The notes under the pieces are model-generated. The model made no database searches. It was not told where the DNA came from and worked only from the letters and a program-made list of their open reading frames with translations. Source: Lotus japonicus (Eukaryota; Streptophyta; Magnoliopsida; Fabales; Fabaceae). Taken from it: DNA of 64,000 nt. The DNA lies in assembly GCF_012489685.1 (NCBI RefSeq), contig NC_080043.1:48251127-48315126 (forward strand), given 5' to 3'. This document shows positions 54,210-64,000 of the stretch, in pieces (the first letter of the stretch is position 1; the number at the start of each line of letters is the position of its first letter). The position numbers and the translations under genes are program-made.

Positions 54210-56220
54210 TGTAACACCCCATTTTTTCGTTATTAGGTTATTTACTATTTTATTTTAATTCCTATTATGCTATATGGTAATTTGATGAATTATGTGATTT
54301 TATTAGATAATTAAAGTGATTATGTGATATATGGAGTGAGTAAATTATTTAAATTGTATATGAGTGATATATGTGATTATTATTTAAAGCTTATGTGATA
54401 TAGTATAAGATTTAAATTAAATAAGGTTTTTAGGTTTTAGTGTGAGTAATTGAGAGTGAGGCCCATTAGTATGACTATTTAAGGGATAAGAGTGAAATAG
54501 AAAAAGAGAAATCAGAATTTGAGAATGGGAGAAGTTAGCAGTCAGAGAGAACACGTGAAAAAAAAGGAGAAAAAAAAAAGAGAAGAAAACCTAGACTTTG
54601 ATCTTCAAGAGGTAAGGGTTTGAATTCATATTTTCTGGATAGGTATAGTAGTGGGTAGTGATAGGAAGCATGATTTAGGAACCCTAGGATGCAGATTTTT
54701 TTCTAAACTGAAAGTGGATAGTTTGAATTTAGGGTTATGAATTGTGGGAGGAAGAGAGGGAGTAGCGCGCTTGATGCGCGGGTGGTGCAGCACATGGAGC
54801 ATGGCGCGGTTTTTGAAGAGGAAAACTCAGCATAAATTTACGAGCTCTTGAACACTTTTTTCGAGTTGTGTTAATGATCGAATTTGAAGAAGTAGTCTTC
54901 ATAAAAGTTGTCGCCCTTTCTGTTATGAAACCTTTGCCGCTGGTTTCACGTCGTTCCGACGTATGTAGCTCAAGTTATATGCATTTTAATGAGGATGGGT
55001 TAAGCTGTCCCATTTCTCACGAACTATTGTTAGTGTTAGATTTTTTGTGAATTTGATACTTTTATTTTGACTTGAAAATTTACAGGGATTTAGAAAACTT
55101 GTACAGGAACCCATGGTAAAAATATTAAAATTTTTAGAGGGTGTTACTTTGAATTTCATTATATGGTGTTGTTTCTGAATTGATGTTATGTGTTGAGTTG
55201 CTCAATTACTGTGATTGCTAGTTGTGTAATTGATAACATGTAAGCTATGTTGTGAAATTGGAGATGATTTCGTATTGATGAACTGGTGATAAATATGCTA
55301 AAATAATTAAGACTTGGAGATGGTATGAATATGCATATGTGAGTTGAGTTTTACACAATACACTGCATAGTTGTCAAAAGGCAATGTTTGCTAGTTCTCG
55401 TGCAGGCTAGTGACTTGTCCCAAAGCTGGAGTGATTTTGAAAGCCTAGAGCGAGGGCTTTATTTGTGGTTGTCTGTCAGGAGTGGACGCGGTGATACCGC
55501 TAAGGATAACAACTTTGGTACCAAAGGCATTTGCACGGAGTCACACTTGAATCATATATGTTACTGTAGGGAGTTGTTGATGTTAAATAATGATAACTGC
55601 GATATTTTTGGAGAATTTGTTGTTGTGGTAATTGGAGATATTTATATTTCCTTTATCTGAGCTATAATTATGGAGTATTGGCATGCTGTGAAATTGATTG
55701 ATTATATTAAATTTCATGACTTATTTTCTTTATTATGTATGATGTATGTATGGATAACTTTTATAAGCTTTTGAATTACTTATTATTATGCTTATCCATA
55801 TGATATGAGTCTCACCCTTCTGCTGGAATGATGTTCTATGCGACATCACTCAGGTACCGAGGATAGTGGAGCTTCTCGCGAGGGTTAGTTCGAGGAGCTA
55901 GTCTTTTATTTATGGTTTAGTTAAGGGAGTCATGTTCTGTTATGTAACACGGGAAAACATTTAGTATTGTACCTGGATGTTAGGAGATAATTTATGAACT
56001 CTCTTTATTTATTTTTGGATTATATTTTATCTTGGAGTTGAAATAAATTCGTTGTGCAATGCTTATAATGATGAGACATCAAAGTTGAAATTTATATATA
56101 TTATGAGCATGACAAGTGTTTTGATTTAGGATTTTGGAAAATAAATGTGACACCCTCTGTGTTATGCATTTTACTCTGATTTATGCTATAATAATTGCGC
56201 GGGATTTAAAGGGTGTTACA
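54210..56220 (+). mobile_element. Solo LTR of family B (2.0 kb)
   Basis: Starts TGTAACACCCC and ends GGGTGTTACA. Flanks are AACAT (54205-54209) and CACAT (56221-56225), a 5-bp target repeat with one mismatch. It shares its middle module with family C (54865-55120) and its 3' half with 8637-10097. No internal region and no gene. Confidence 0.82.
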
Positions 56221-57600
56221 CACATGCCAAAAGAGGGATACTTTTTCAGAAAACCGGGGGATCAAGCAAAAGTAGTTGGTTCACAAAGAAAGATACAACA
56301 ATCAACTTCATGCTACTCTTAGATACAGAAGAATTAGAGTCCACTATGAGAAGTATTTAGAACTAACATCCTAGCATGAGAAAACTGTTTAGTGCACTGA
56401 GCACACAAGCAAGTTCATAGGTTCTAGGAATCATTCACTCAAGAGAAACTAAAGTTAAAGCACAAGGTAGGTGGTCCCTAAAGAAGACTGATGACCCTAT
56501 TTTAGTAGTGTTTTTAGGGTCATTTCTTTGCTAGTTTAGAGTCTTTTTGTTGATTCCCATGTAGTGTTTCATGCATTCTCATGCATTTTTATCTTTATTT
56601 GTGTTTTTACTTTGCTTTGGAAATTTTGTAGTTTTATACGGCCTTTTCTCACATTTTAAGTAAGTTTAGGAGTTGCCTGAGGTTTCCACTTGAATTGAGG
56701 GTCTTTTGTGCTAATAATCTCTTGGAGTTCCTAGATATTTTCCTTGCTTTATATGCAAGTTTCCAGGTCTGAACTGATGAAGAAAGAAGGTCAAAAGGCT
56801 TGGAGAATTGAAGGGAGGCTTAAAGAGGAGTTAAGAAGAAATTCAAGAGGCTTTCTAGCGTGTGGAGGGCGCTCAAGCGCTCCTGTAGGGCGCCTGAGCG
56901 CCAATTGGATCGAAGTTTCTGTTATGCTAGAGTTGAATTGGAGCCTTTGAATTGGCGCTCAAGCTTGCTCAATTGGCGCCTGAGCACCATAAGGCTTTGG
57001 TCATTTTCTTTGAGACAGTTAGTCATTTTACACATTTTGGATCAAGTTTAGAAGCTGAGGAGAACCTTGGGGCTTGTGAGAGGCTTCTATCTTGTTTCCT
57101 TTCTCAGGTTCTTTATATTTCTTTGTATGGATTCACTAGCCATGAGTGGCTAGTCTTCCTTTTGCTTTGGGTTCTTTGTAAGACTTTGGATGTTTTAGTT
57201 ATTATTCCTATTTCTATTCATGAATAATCTGAGTAAACCCTTGAATCTCATATCTTGGCTTCATCTTTTAAGCTTGAACGCGTACTAACTTTATGCTTTT
57301 CTATAATAGAACAGAAGTTTGTTATAGATTAGGGAATTGTTGTGGGATTACCTCTTCTATGCTTGCTACTAGGAATAGAGGAAGGGTTAAGGTTTGTTGG
57401 CCTGAATTGCATGCTTCGTGCCTTTAGCAAATGTTTAGGTTGTCAAGGAATTGTGCCTATCTTTTGGCTTGAGAGGATTGTCTATGGGAGACATCCGTAG
57501 ATAATTGATTAGGCTAGAGAACCAAGGAGAGACTCAGAGTTTTGAGGATAGAATAGGTTGACTAAAACTGAATTAGTTAAGCAAAAACCCAAGACGTTCT
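56221..57600 (+). mobile_element. Athila-like LTR and short internal piece, plus orientation
   Basis: TGATGACCCTATTTTAG at 56489 is the LTR start. It is preceded by about 260 bp of internal sequence without a recognisable ORF. Inside are repeated CGCTCAAGCGCTCC and GGCGCCTGAGCGCC-like palindromes (56865-56990). The right end is uncertain; homology to other families resumes near 57770. Confidence 0.5.
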
Positions 57601-57769
57601 CACCATTGTACTTCACACACTTATATTTTTTCTCTTTTTTTTGGAACTTCGCCTTTGCCATAGAGTTCATTCTTTCTTTTGGCTTTTCTTTCCAAGAGTT
57701 TTTTTTTCTTCTTTACACTTAGGGTAAGAGACAACTTCAAAACAATTAGCTCCATTGAGATGCAAGGAC

Positions 57770-57890
57770 CACATCCTGCAAGCTTAAACCTATAACGGTA
57801 AGCTTTTCTACCCAAAGGCTCTAGCCCTACACCCGACTCTATTCTTCGAGTCTTCTATAGTTCTTCCACGTGGAGTAGCATCTACTCACA
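57770..57890 (-). mobile_element. Small fragment of family C LTR 3' end
   Basis: AACCTATAACGGTAAGCT...AAGGCTCTAGCCCT...CCCGACTCTA matches, in reverse, 19100-19220 of the family C LTR. Boundaries are approximate. Confidence 0.5.
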
Positions 57891-57904
57891 TCACCTCCTT
57901 TCGT

Positions 57905-59044
57905 CGTCTGGCAGCAAGCCGACCGCCCAAACACAAACATACAACCAAAGCCCAGGCGCGAGGGTCAACTCACAGTATACAATAAATATACAATCAACAT
58001 GCGACAAAATGGGTATATACTTATATAGGTTCTCAGTTGCATATCCTAAGGTATATACTTAGCATGTTATCAAGGCTCTAATCAACAATTCAATAGACAA
58101 TATCACACAATTCCAGTTAGGGTGCATGTATGCTTGCAATGTGTTTCAAATGATCCGGATAGTTCAATTGGGATGGGCACCATCGAGTCTGCCCTACACC
58201 GGCCTAGTGTCGACAACTCCGCTCGGGTGTCGCTTACAAACCCATGCATAGTCAGATCAGTCCCAACCACCCTAGGTTGTACCACTCCACCCGCTATGCC
58301 GAAGATACACTCTAGGTGTTCTTCGATGAAGGCCCAGTCTTTCGACCGTCCCAACCTTCGTGACGCCCAACCGAAGCCAACTTCACCGAGGCCCGATCTT
58401 TCGGTCGTCCCAACCTCGAATGTATGCATGATGCAATATGGTTAGCCAAACATCGAATCGTCCTCACAACGCAAGTGTTTAGCTTTAATCTCAATTTCAA
58501 AACTCAAGGGTTTAATGTCGACCCTACGACATAAACTCCAACAACAAGAGTACCAATGTACTCGGTGACCTCCTCTCGTCACCGTGGCTCACCCCCGTGG
58601 TGTCCACCAATTCTCAAGAACTCATGACAATGTCGACTTCACTACAGAAGCTCCAACGAGCAAGGGTACTAAAAGTACTCGGTGACTTTCTCTCGTCACT
58701 GTGGTTCGCCCTTGTGGCAAACACCACAAAACTCCAAACTCAAGGCTTGTCGACTATTTCCCGTTTTTCACAATCATTTCCAACTCTTAAGTTTCCCTAA
58801 AGGTCTCGTTAATTAATCAAAGCAGTTCAAGTTAAGTTAATCAAATTATGAGGTTTATTATTGAAATCCAAGTTCCATAAGTTCCCAAATTCTAACTATT
58901 CCGAGTTTACCAAATCCCCCAAATACAATCCCCGGGAAAAGTCTAAGCGTTCAAAAGAAGGGCTAGGTCTCAGACCTCCGTCAGAGTCTGCCTAGGGTTT
59001 CATCTCAACCCTAAAGATCAACAAAATCAACTCAAATGTCCTAC
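57905..59044 (-). mobile_element. Middle part of a family A-type LTR (third subfamily)
   Basis: On the minus strand it runs from the CCTAGGC block (near 59000) through GAGTAC and TTTAATGTCG/CGACATAAA hairpins to the TTTGTGTTTGGGCGGTCGGC block at 57910-57950. Both LTR ends are missing. Plus-strand LTR 59045 inserted into its 5' side. Apparent frames of about 107 codons on both strands at 58103-58445 are hairpin-repeat artefacts. Confidence 0.7.
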
Positions 59045-61403
59045 TGTAAGACCCGGATTTGCAGAACTGGATTTAAAGTTTAATTTCCGACTCACGCGTA
59101 GAATCAGTGTAAGCGTTACAGGAGTTTACTGTTTGGGAAAGTTAAATGAAGAAGAAAGTTCAGGAATTGCTTGAGGATAGTACCATAGTCGTTTTAGGAG
59201 TTAGTGCGAGTCGTCTGCACACCCACCTTATGGCGAGAGTGTCCAGAATAGGCTAATTCCGCTCTTAAAGCAATGTTTAAGCGAAATTTCAAATCCTTGG
59301 AAAAATAAATAGTTCTCTTTATTTTTCCTTCGACCAGTGTTTCATTTCAGAACCCTGGACTGTACGCACGATAGGATTCACTTCTCGAAAGTCCGACGAC
59401 GCTAATTTCTTTGCTTTAAAAACCCTAAATTCAATCACTGAATGAAGACTTTTTCTATTCGGAGCTTTTAACGAAGTTTCCATCCGAGTTTCCAGATTTC
59501 TTTCGACGTTTCCAATCTTTCTTCAGAACGAAGTTTTGTCATCTGACCTTCACAGCAAAAAGTAGTTTTTCGGGGCAAATTAACTTACACCGCATTTGGA
59601 TCGTTTTTCTTAAATTCAAGAAACCTGTTTTGAGTTCTGGAATTCTGTCGCCAGAATCTCGCTTAGAATTCACCGATGAACGTGTTGCAAAAATCGGAAT
59701 CGCGAAATATTCATTTTCCCGCGATTTCACTCTCCTATAAATAGTAGAAAAATCACAATATCTTACCCATTCACCCATTGGAGGCCGCGGGTTTGGAGGA
59801 GCAAGGAGAGGAGAAGAACTTTGTCGTTTCTCGACCGATCTTCGAGCAGTTTGTCTCTATTTCACGGCATCGAGGTAACTTGCTTGATTCTTACCTCTGA
59901 TCATTCTTTTTGTCGCGTTTCTTTAGCTATTTCTGTGCTCAAAGTTTCGAGCTTTTCGTAAAACTGTCTGATTTTCCCGATTTTTCTTTTGAAATACCTT
60001 CCATGCTTTCCCAACAACCTAGAACACTCGCCGTTGTGTGCCGATTTCGATCGAGTCACCGAGGATCTGAAAAACTGTAAAAAAACCCTTTTGCGCACAT
60101 ATTGAAACTTTTATGTCGAAAAGTCACAATCCGACTTAATGCCTTTAGGATTAGTTGCTACAAATGTCGTTGTGAACGTTCCCATCAAATTTGTTTTTCG
60201 AAGTTTTAACATTGAGTTTTTTAGCTTTAATTTTGGACCAAAATGCCCTTAACTTGTCGTATTTCGACCCGGTCGTTCTAAAATTTTTCCGACAGTTTCT
60301 TTACTCTAGTTTTACCCTAAAACTACCTAGGAATTAATTCAGATCGAAGAAAAAGCGCCGGAACTCTTTTCTCTTTAAGGCCGAGAGCATGTTTAGGGGG
60401 GGGAGGTTTTCGTTTTTGCGATAACTCGTCCTCTCGTGCACGATTGTTATACTCTGAAGCTTTAAATGCTTTGTCTATCGTTAATTAGTTGTGTGTGATT
60501 GAGCTAATCGATTTTGTATGGATTTCTGCTTTGTTTTCTCCAAGGTTCAGTTGAAGGAACTTTGGGTTCTACGGAGCAACTTTGTGAGGAGAATCTATAC
60601 CGCGAGGCTGGAACAACTCGAGGTTAGGGCAACTTACCTATTAGCTAATATTGCATGATAGGCGTCGATAAATTCGACTTGTGTATTATTTTGATATTGG
60701 TTATGATGATGAATTATTGTTATGTTGCTACCATGACTTATGATATTGATGTTTTATGAAATTGTACGCATTGACGCGTTTTCGGAGCGAAGAATCACTG
60801 AATTGATTCCTTTTGATCTTTCGGGTTGGAGGAACAACCCTAGGCAAGTCCAAACATGGGGTTGAGACCTAGCCATTCGTTTGTAAATTTAGACAGTCCT
60901 CGGGATTACATTTGGTGGATTTTGGGCAAACTTAGAAAGAATAGAATTTTGGAAACTAGAGACTTAAGGAAACTTAGACTTCAAGAATTAAACTCATAAC
61001 TTGACTAATTCAATTCGAAACGTTTTCATTAACGAATAAACCATAGGGAATCTAAAAGGGAAAATGATTGCGAAAGACGGGGAAAAGTCGACTTTGTCGT
61101 GGGTTTTGGAGAATTGGTGGACACCACGGGGGTGAGCCACGGTGATGAGAGGAAGTCACCGAGTACTTGGGTACTGTTGTTGTTGGAGTTATGTCGTAGG
61201 GTCGGCATTAAACTCTTGAGAATTAAGCTAAACACTTGCGTTGTGAGGACGATTCGATGTTTGGCTAACCATATTGCATCATGCATACATTCGAGGTTTG
61301 TACGATCGAAAGATTGGGCCTCGGTGAAGTTGGGACGGCTTCACGAAGGTTGGGACGACCTTCATCGAAGAACACTTGGATATATCTTCGGCATAGCGGG
61401 CAG
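59045..61403 (+). mobile_element. 5' part of a family A-type LTR (third subfamily), interrupted
   Basis: Starts TGTAAGACCC. The possible target repeat is CCTAC (59040-59044). TATA at 59735. Hairpins GTGAAG/CTTCAC and GAAGGT/ACCTTC, both with a TTGGGACG-like loop, lie at 61324-61363. It breaks off at GCGGGCAG, where the minus-strand LTR at 61404 begins; the rest may lie beyond the window. Confidence 0.8.
59735..59744 (+). promoter_or_regulatory. LTR promoter TATA box (family A type)
   Basis: CTATAAATAG after the conserved CCCGCGATTTCAC block. Confidence 0.7.
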
Positions 61404-61841
61404 TGTAACACCCTGATTTCGGTGGCGTCACTTTAGTAACCATAAAGAAAACAAAAGCGGACAAACGTGAATATTTTTTTTTCTCGATATTTGTTTTAAG
61501 TAAATGAAAGACTTGTCGAATTTAAAGACGTATCGACGAAAGATGAACGAGACTAATATACAAATATATATACAATCCCCACAGTAAAACAGCATGCCAC
61601 GTCACGAGTAACCTCTAGTGACGGGAAAGTAATGCCTGTCGGCAAATATGTACAACACAAAATATAAGGTCAGTATTCTGAATACAGTCCTCCAAAAAGA
61701 AAGTAAGTCAGCTCAAAACAGCCCGAAGACCTCCTAATCCGACCAACTCCCTGTGACTCCCGTAAAGAGAACCACACAAAAAGCTAAAGGTCGGGGACCT
61801 ACCCTAATCCCGACCAGAGGAGTACTACACACCACTCCCGG

Positions 61842-62291
61842 CTACGCATCACCATGATCGTCGTCTGAATCTGAATCCAAGACGATCAGGTCAATGACTG
61901 CGTCGGTCCTCACAGCGGGTCCTACGGGTACTGTACCCGATCCCAAAACAGCAGCAGCCGCGACGGTGGGTGAGCTAGACTGCGATGAAGCCCCTCCTAC
62001 AGGCAACTCCTCCGAAGGGTCCTCCTCGTCCTCAGGTGATGGTGGTGGTACCACAACTCCAGGGCCACAGTGCACGCTCGGTGGTAGGTTGAAGCTAACC
62101 GTGTGGCGTCTCAAGACTCCTTGCGTCAGGTTCCCCATTCGGTCGACGTGGTCCTCCATTATTCGCCCCGTGTAGATGGCTCGGTGACCGGCGGGGTCGA
62201 CCACCCAAGACCACGGGGTGTCCGTATCTAACAACTCAAACCTGGTCCCCCCCGAAGGGACGACCATCTCGAACCACTCGGCCATCGACAT
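61842..62291 (-). CDS. Conserved intra-LTR ORF, function unknown (149 aa)
   Basis: Second intact copy of the family found at 17820-18488. I start it at the ATG at 62289-62291, directly after CCCTTTTTGTCAG, which has the pyrimidine tract and AG of a 3' splice site. Residues 1-78 align without gaps to the other copy (MSMAEWF, VPSGG, AGHRA, GRIMED, GVLRR, LPPSVHCGPG). After that it is shorter, with an acidic stretch (SPEDEEDPSEE), a Ser/Ala-rich part, and the end IVLDSDSDDDHGDA. It keeps the same overall design: folded N-terminus, variable Pro/Ser linker, acidic tail. GGGTAGGT, a donor-like site, follows 50 bp after the stop. Function unknown. Confidence 0.6.
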   Translation of the reverse strand: MSMAEWFEMVVPSGGTRFELLDTDTPWSWVVDPAGHRAIYTGRIMEDHVDRMGNLTQGVLRRHTVSFNLPPSVHCGPGVVVPPPSPEDEEDPSEELPVGGASSQSSSPTVAAAAVLGSGTVPVGPAVRTDAVIDLIVLDSDSDDDHGDA

Positions 62292-62999
62292 CTGACAAAA
62301 AGGGCATACATAGCCCCCCATACACAGGTAGCACGCGCAAAGGTCAACTCAAAGAATTACATAATAGTACAACCAATAGGAAAAATTTAAGTAGTAGCCA
62401 CATAGGCTTAGTTATGAATGACAACATTATAAATGGTATATCCTGTCAACGAAAATAAATAACATTTACTGGCAATTAACATATCTCAAGCAATGTTAAC
62501 AGGTAACGAATACATTCCGCAACTAAATCAGCATGAATGGTGCATGAAATGCATATGCAAAGGAACAAGATGCATTCCGGAGGGATGGGCACCAACGAGT
62601 CAGCCCTAACACCAGCCACGGTGGGACCATTTCTGCTCGAGTGTCTCTTATACCAAACAAAGTGTAGTCAGATCAGCAGTAAACCCGCAAGCCTGCCATT
62701 TCCGTATGCTACTAAGAATCACTGCAGTGTTCTTATGTGGAAATCCGGGTCTTATGACCATTTTAGAATCCACCGAGGTCCGGCATCCCACCGTGTATTA
62801 ACCTCAAAATGAGTGCATGAATGCAACGTGATTAGCCAAACAACGTCTCCGACCTCACTCGTCACGTCGTCACGTGTTCAAGCTAACTTATTGTCTCTAA
62901 AAAGATTACCCTAAGGTAAATGTCGATTCTGCGACAAAAGACAATTAATTATAAAAAGTAACTCATGATGATTTCTCGAATCATCCGACATATCTCCAT

Positions 63000-63230
63000 C
63001 CGATGGTCAAAAACTGCTCAGCGAGCAAAAAGTACCAATGTAATTGGAAACTACCCGTTTCCAGGCTTATCTTTCGGATAGCCCAACAACAAATCAGCTC
63101 ATCGAGCGAAAGAGTATCAACATACTCGGAACCTTATTAAATTTCCCGACTTATCCTTTAGATAGTCCAACAACAAAACTGCTCATCGAGCAAAGAGTAT
63201 CAACATACTCGGAAACTCATTAGTTTCCTC
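63000..63230. repeat. Hairpin repeats in the fourth-subfamily LTR
   Basis: Three units each join GCTCA(G/T)CGAGC, an (A)GAGTA..AACATACTC-type hairpin and a TTATC-loop-GATA hairpin. Stem variants are GGCTTATC/GATAGCC (63062-63081) and GACTTATC/GATAGTC (63159-63178). Confidence 0.7.
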
Positions 63231-64000
63231 AAAACTTGGATTCGGCGACACTTCTCATTTTTCCAAAACTAATGTTCAAGTCCTAAGCTCTTAGTTGTGA
63301 TTATGATCATTATTCAAAGATTCAAAGGTTGTTTAATGTCTTATGAATTTTCCTTGTAAAATAGCTCCCATTTAGTTTTATCTCAAATCTTATAAGTTTC
63401 AAAAGATCCCATAATCCCAAGTAATTCCCAGAGAAGGTCTCGATCCATCAAAACAACGACAAGGCCCGAATCTCTGTTCGTCCCATCAAACTTTCTCAAA
63501 ATCTCACGATAAACTCTGGCATAACTGCCCGTTATCCTCACTTTGACGAACAACAGATATATGTGTGTTTGCATATTTCAAACGGTACAATCCAACAGTC
63601 AAGGCACATATATCAACACATTGAGGAATAACCATTTAGCACTTAGCATATAGGGCAAATATCACACATCCTAGATTAACCAGGTAGCACTTAGCATGTG
63701 AATCAACCTCAACAACAATCAAGCAATAAAAGATTATCAATTGTCAGCCGTAGCCTCAGAAAACGTTTTTCCCAGTCAAACACAATCAAGTACATAAACA
63801 GTAAATCAAGTCGAAATCGTCGACACCTAATTCATTATCTAGTATTCAGTGAGTAGCTCTCACCTGTAGGTTTTCCAGCTTGTTCCTCCACTCTTCCTTC
63901 ACAAACTTCTTCTTCGAATCCACAAAGTTCCTCAAACTAACCTTAGGACAAATTCACAGAAATCAATCACAATGAGTCAGAAACTCAGCAAACAATACGT

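Larger units (their letters stand above)
61404..64000 (-). mobile_element. 3' part of a family A-related LTR (fourth subfamily), cut by window end
   Basis: On the minus strand the LTR ends GGGTGTTACA at 61404 and extends rightward out of the window. It has the TGACGCCACC..CAGGG end block, the intra-LTR ORF at 61842-62291, and GCTTATC/GATAGC and GCTC/GAGC hairpins at 63000-63230. Its left flank GGCAG should recur beyond the window if it is a simple insertion. Confidence 0.75.

Noticed and set aside
58103..58445. Overlapping frames of about 107 codons on both strands
   Set aside because: They fall inside an LTR hairpin region and have no counterpart in the parallel LTR at 59045.

Overview
This window is a plant nuclear, heterochromatin-like segment made almost entirely of nested LTR retrotransposons. 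I found no intact single-copy host gene, no rRNA and no tRNA. The very large SIRE/Maximus-type Ty1/copia elements with an env-like ORF, the Tekay/Del-type chromoviruses with LTRs of about 3.6-4.0 kb, and plant-specific TE proteins point to a flowering plant. I think a papilionoid legume (Trifolium/Medicago/pea type) is most likely, but that is inference from family content, not proof.

Layout, left to right. (1) 1-7843: a minus-strand chromovirus with both LTRs (the 3' LTR is cut by the window edge), tRNA-Met PBS, PPT, a damaged Gag with three zinc knuckles and a chromodomain remnant. Most of pol is replaced by non-coding, tandemly duplicated DNA. (2) 7844-10097: a broken plant transposon ORF fused by microhomology to the 3' part of a second LTR family (B). 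(3) 10184-19911: a minus-strand env-like/plant-transposon ORF split by a solo LTR of family C (11462-19510, TSD TCCTC). That LTR is itself split by a family A solo LTR (14944-18958, TSD TTACG). (4) 19912-31268: a copia-type LTR, a truncated A-like LTR, and two more family A solo LTRs (23080-26637, TSD GAGAC; 27236-31036, TSD CCTAA) inside DNA ending in a CACTA-like terminus. (5) 31269-33576: unassigned AT-rich DNA with a hairpin minisatellite. (6) 33577-53879: a Tat-type Ty3 5' end (LTR, PBS, gag) interrupted by a truncated SIRE element (SIRE-1). SIRE-1 carries a foldback element and a complete SIRE element (SIRE-2, 40283-52446, TSD TGAGG). (7) 53880-64000: Athila-like LTR pieces around a family B solo LTR, then three family A-type LTRs nested in alternating orientation.

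Two signals are not explained by ordinary annotation. First, two distant copies of the family A LTR carry, inside the LTR, a conserved open reading frame beginning MSMA(D/E)WF. Its N-terminal 78 residues are about 68% identical by eye. In both copies it starts directly after a CAG, is followed by a GTAGGT donor-like site, and sits downstream of the TATA box, so it looks like an LTR-internal exon. Second, the same LTRs, and the unrelated family C LTR, contain arrays of short hairpins in which the loop is conserved while the stems change by compensatory pairs. Different LTR subfamilies carry different hairpin sequences at the equivalent place. In the SIRE elements the gag and protease frames overlap with the same +1 offset in two separate insertions, and SIRE-2 carries an extra small ORF downstream of its env-like ORF.
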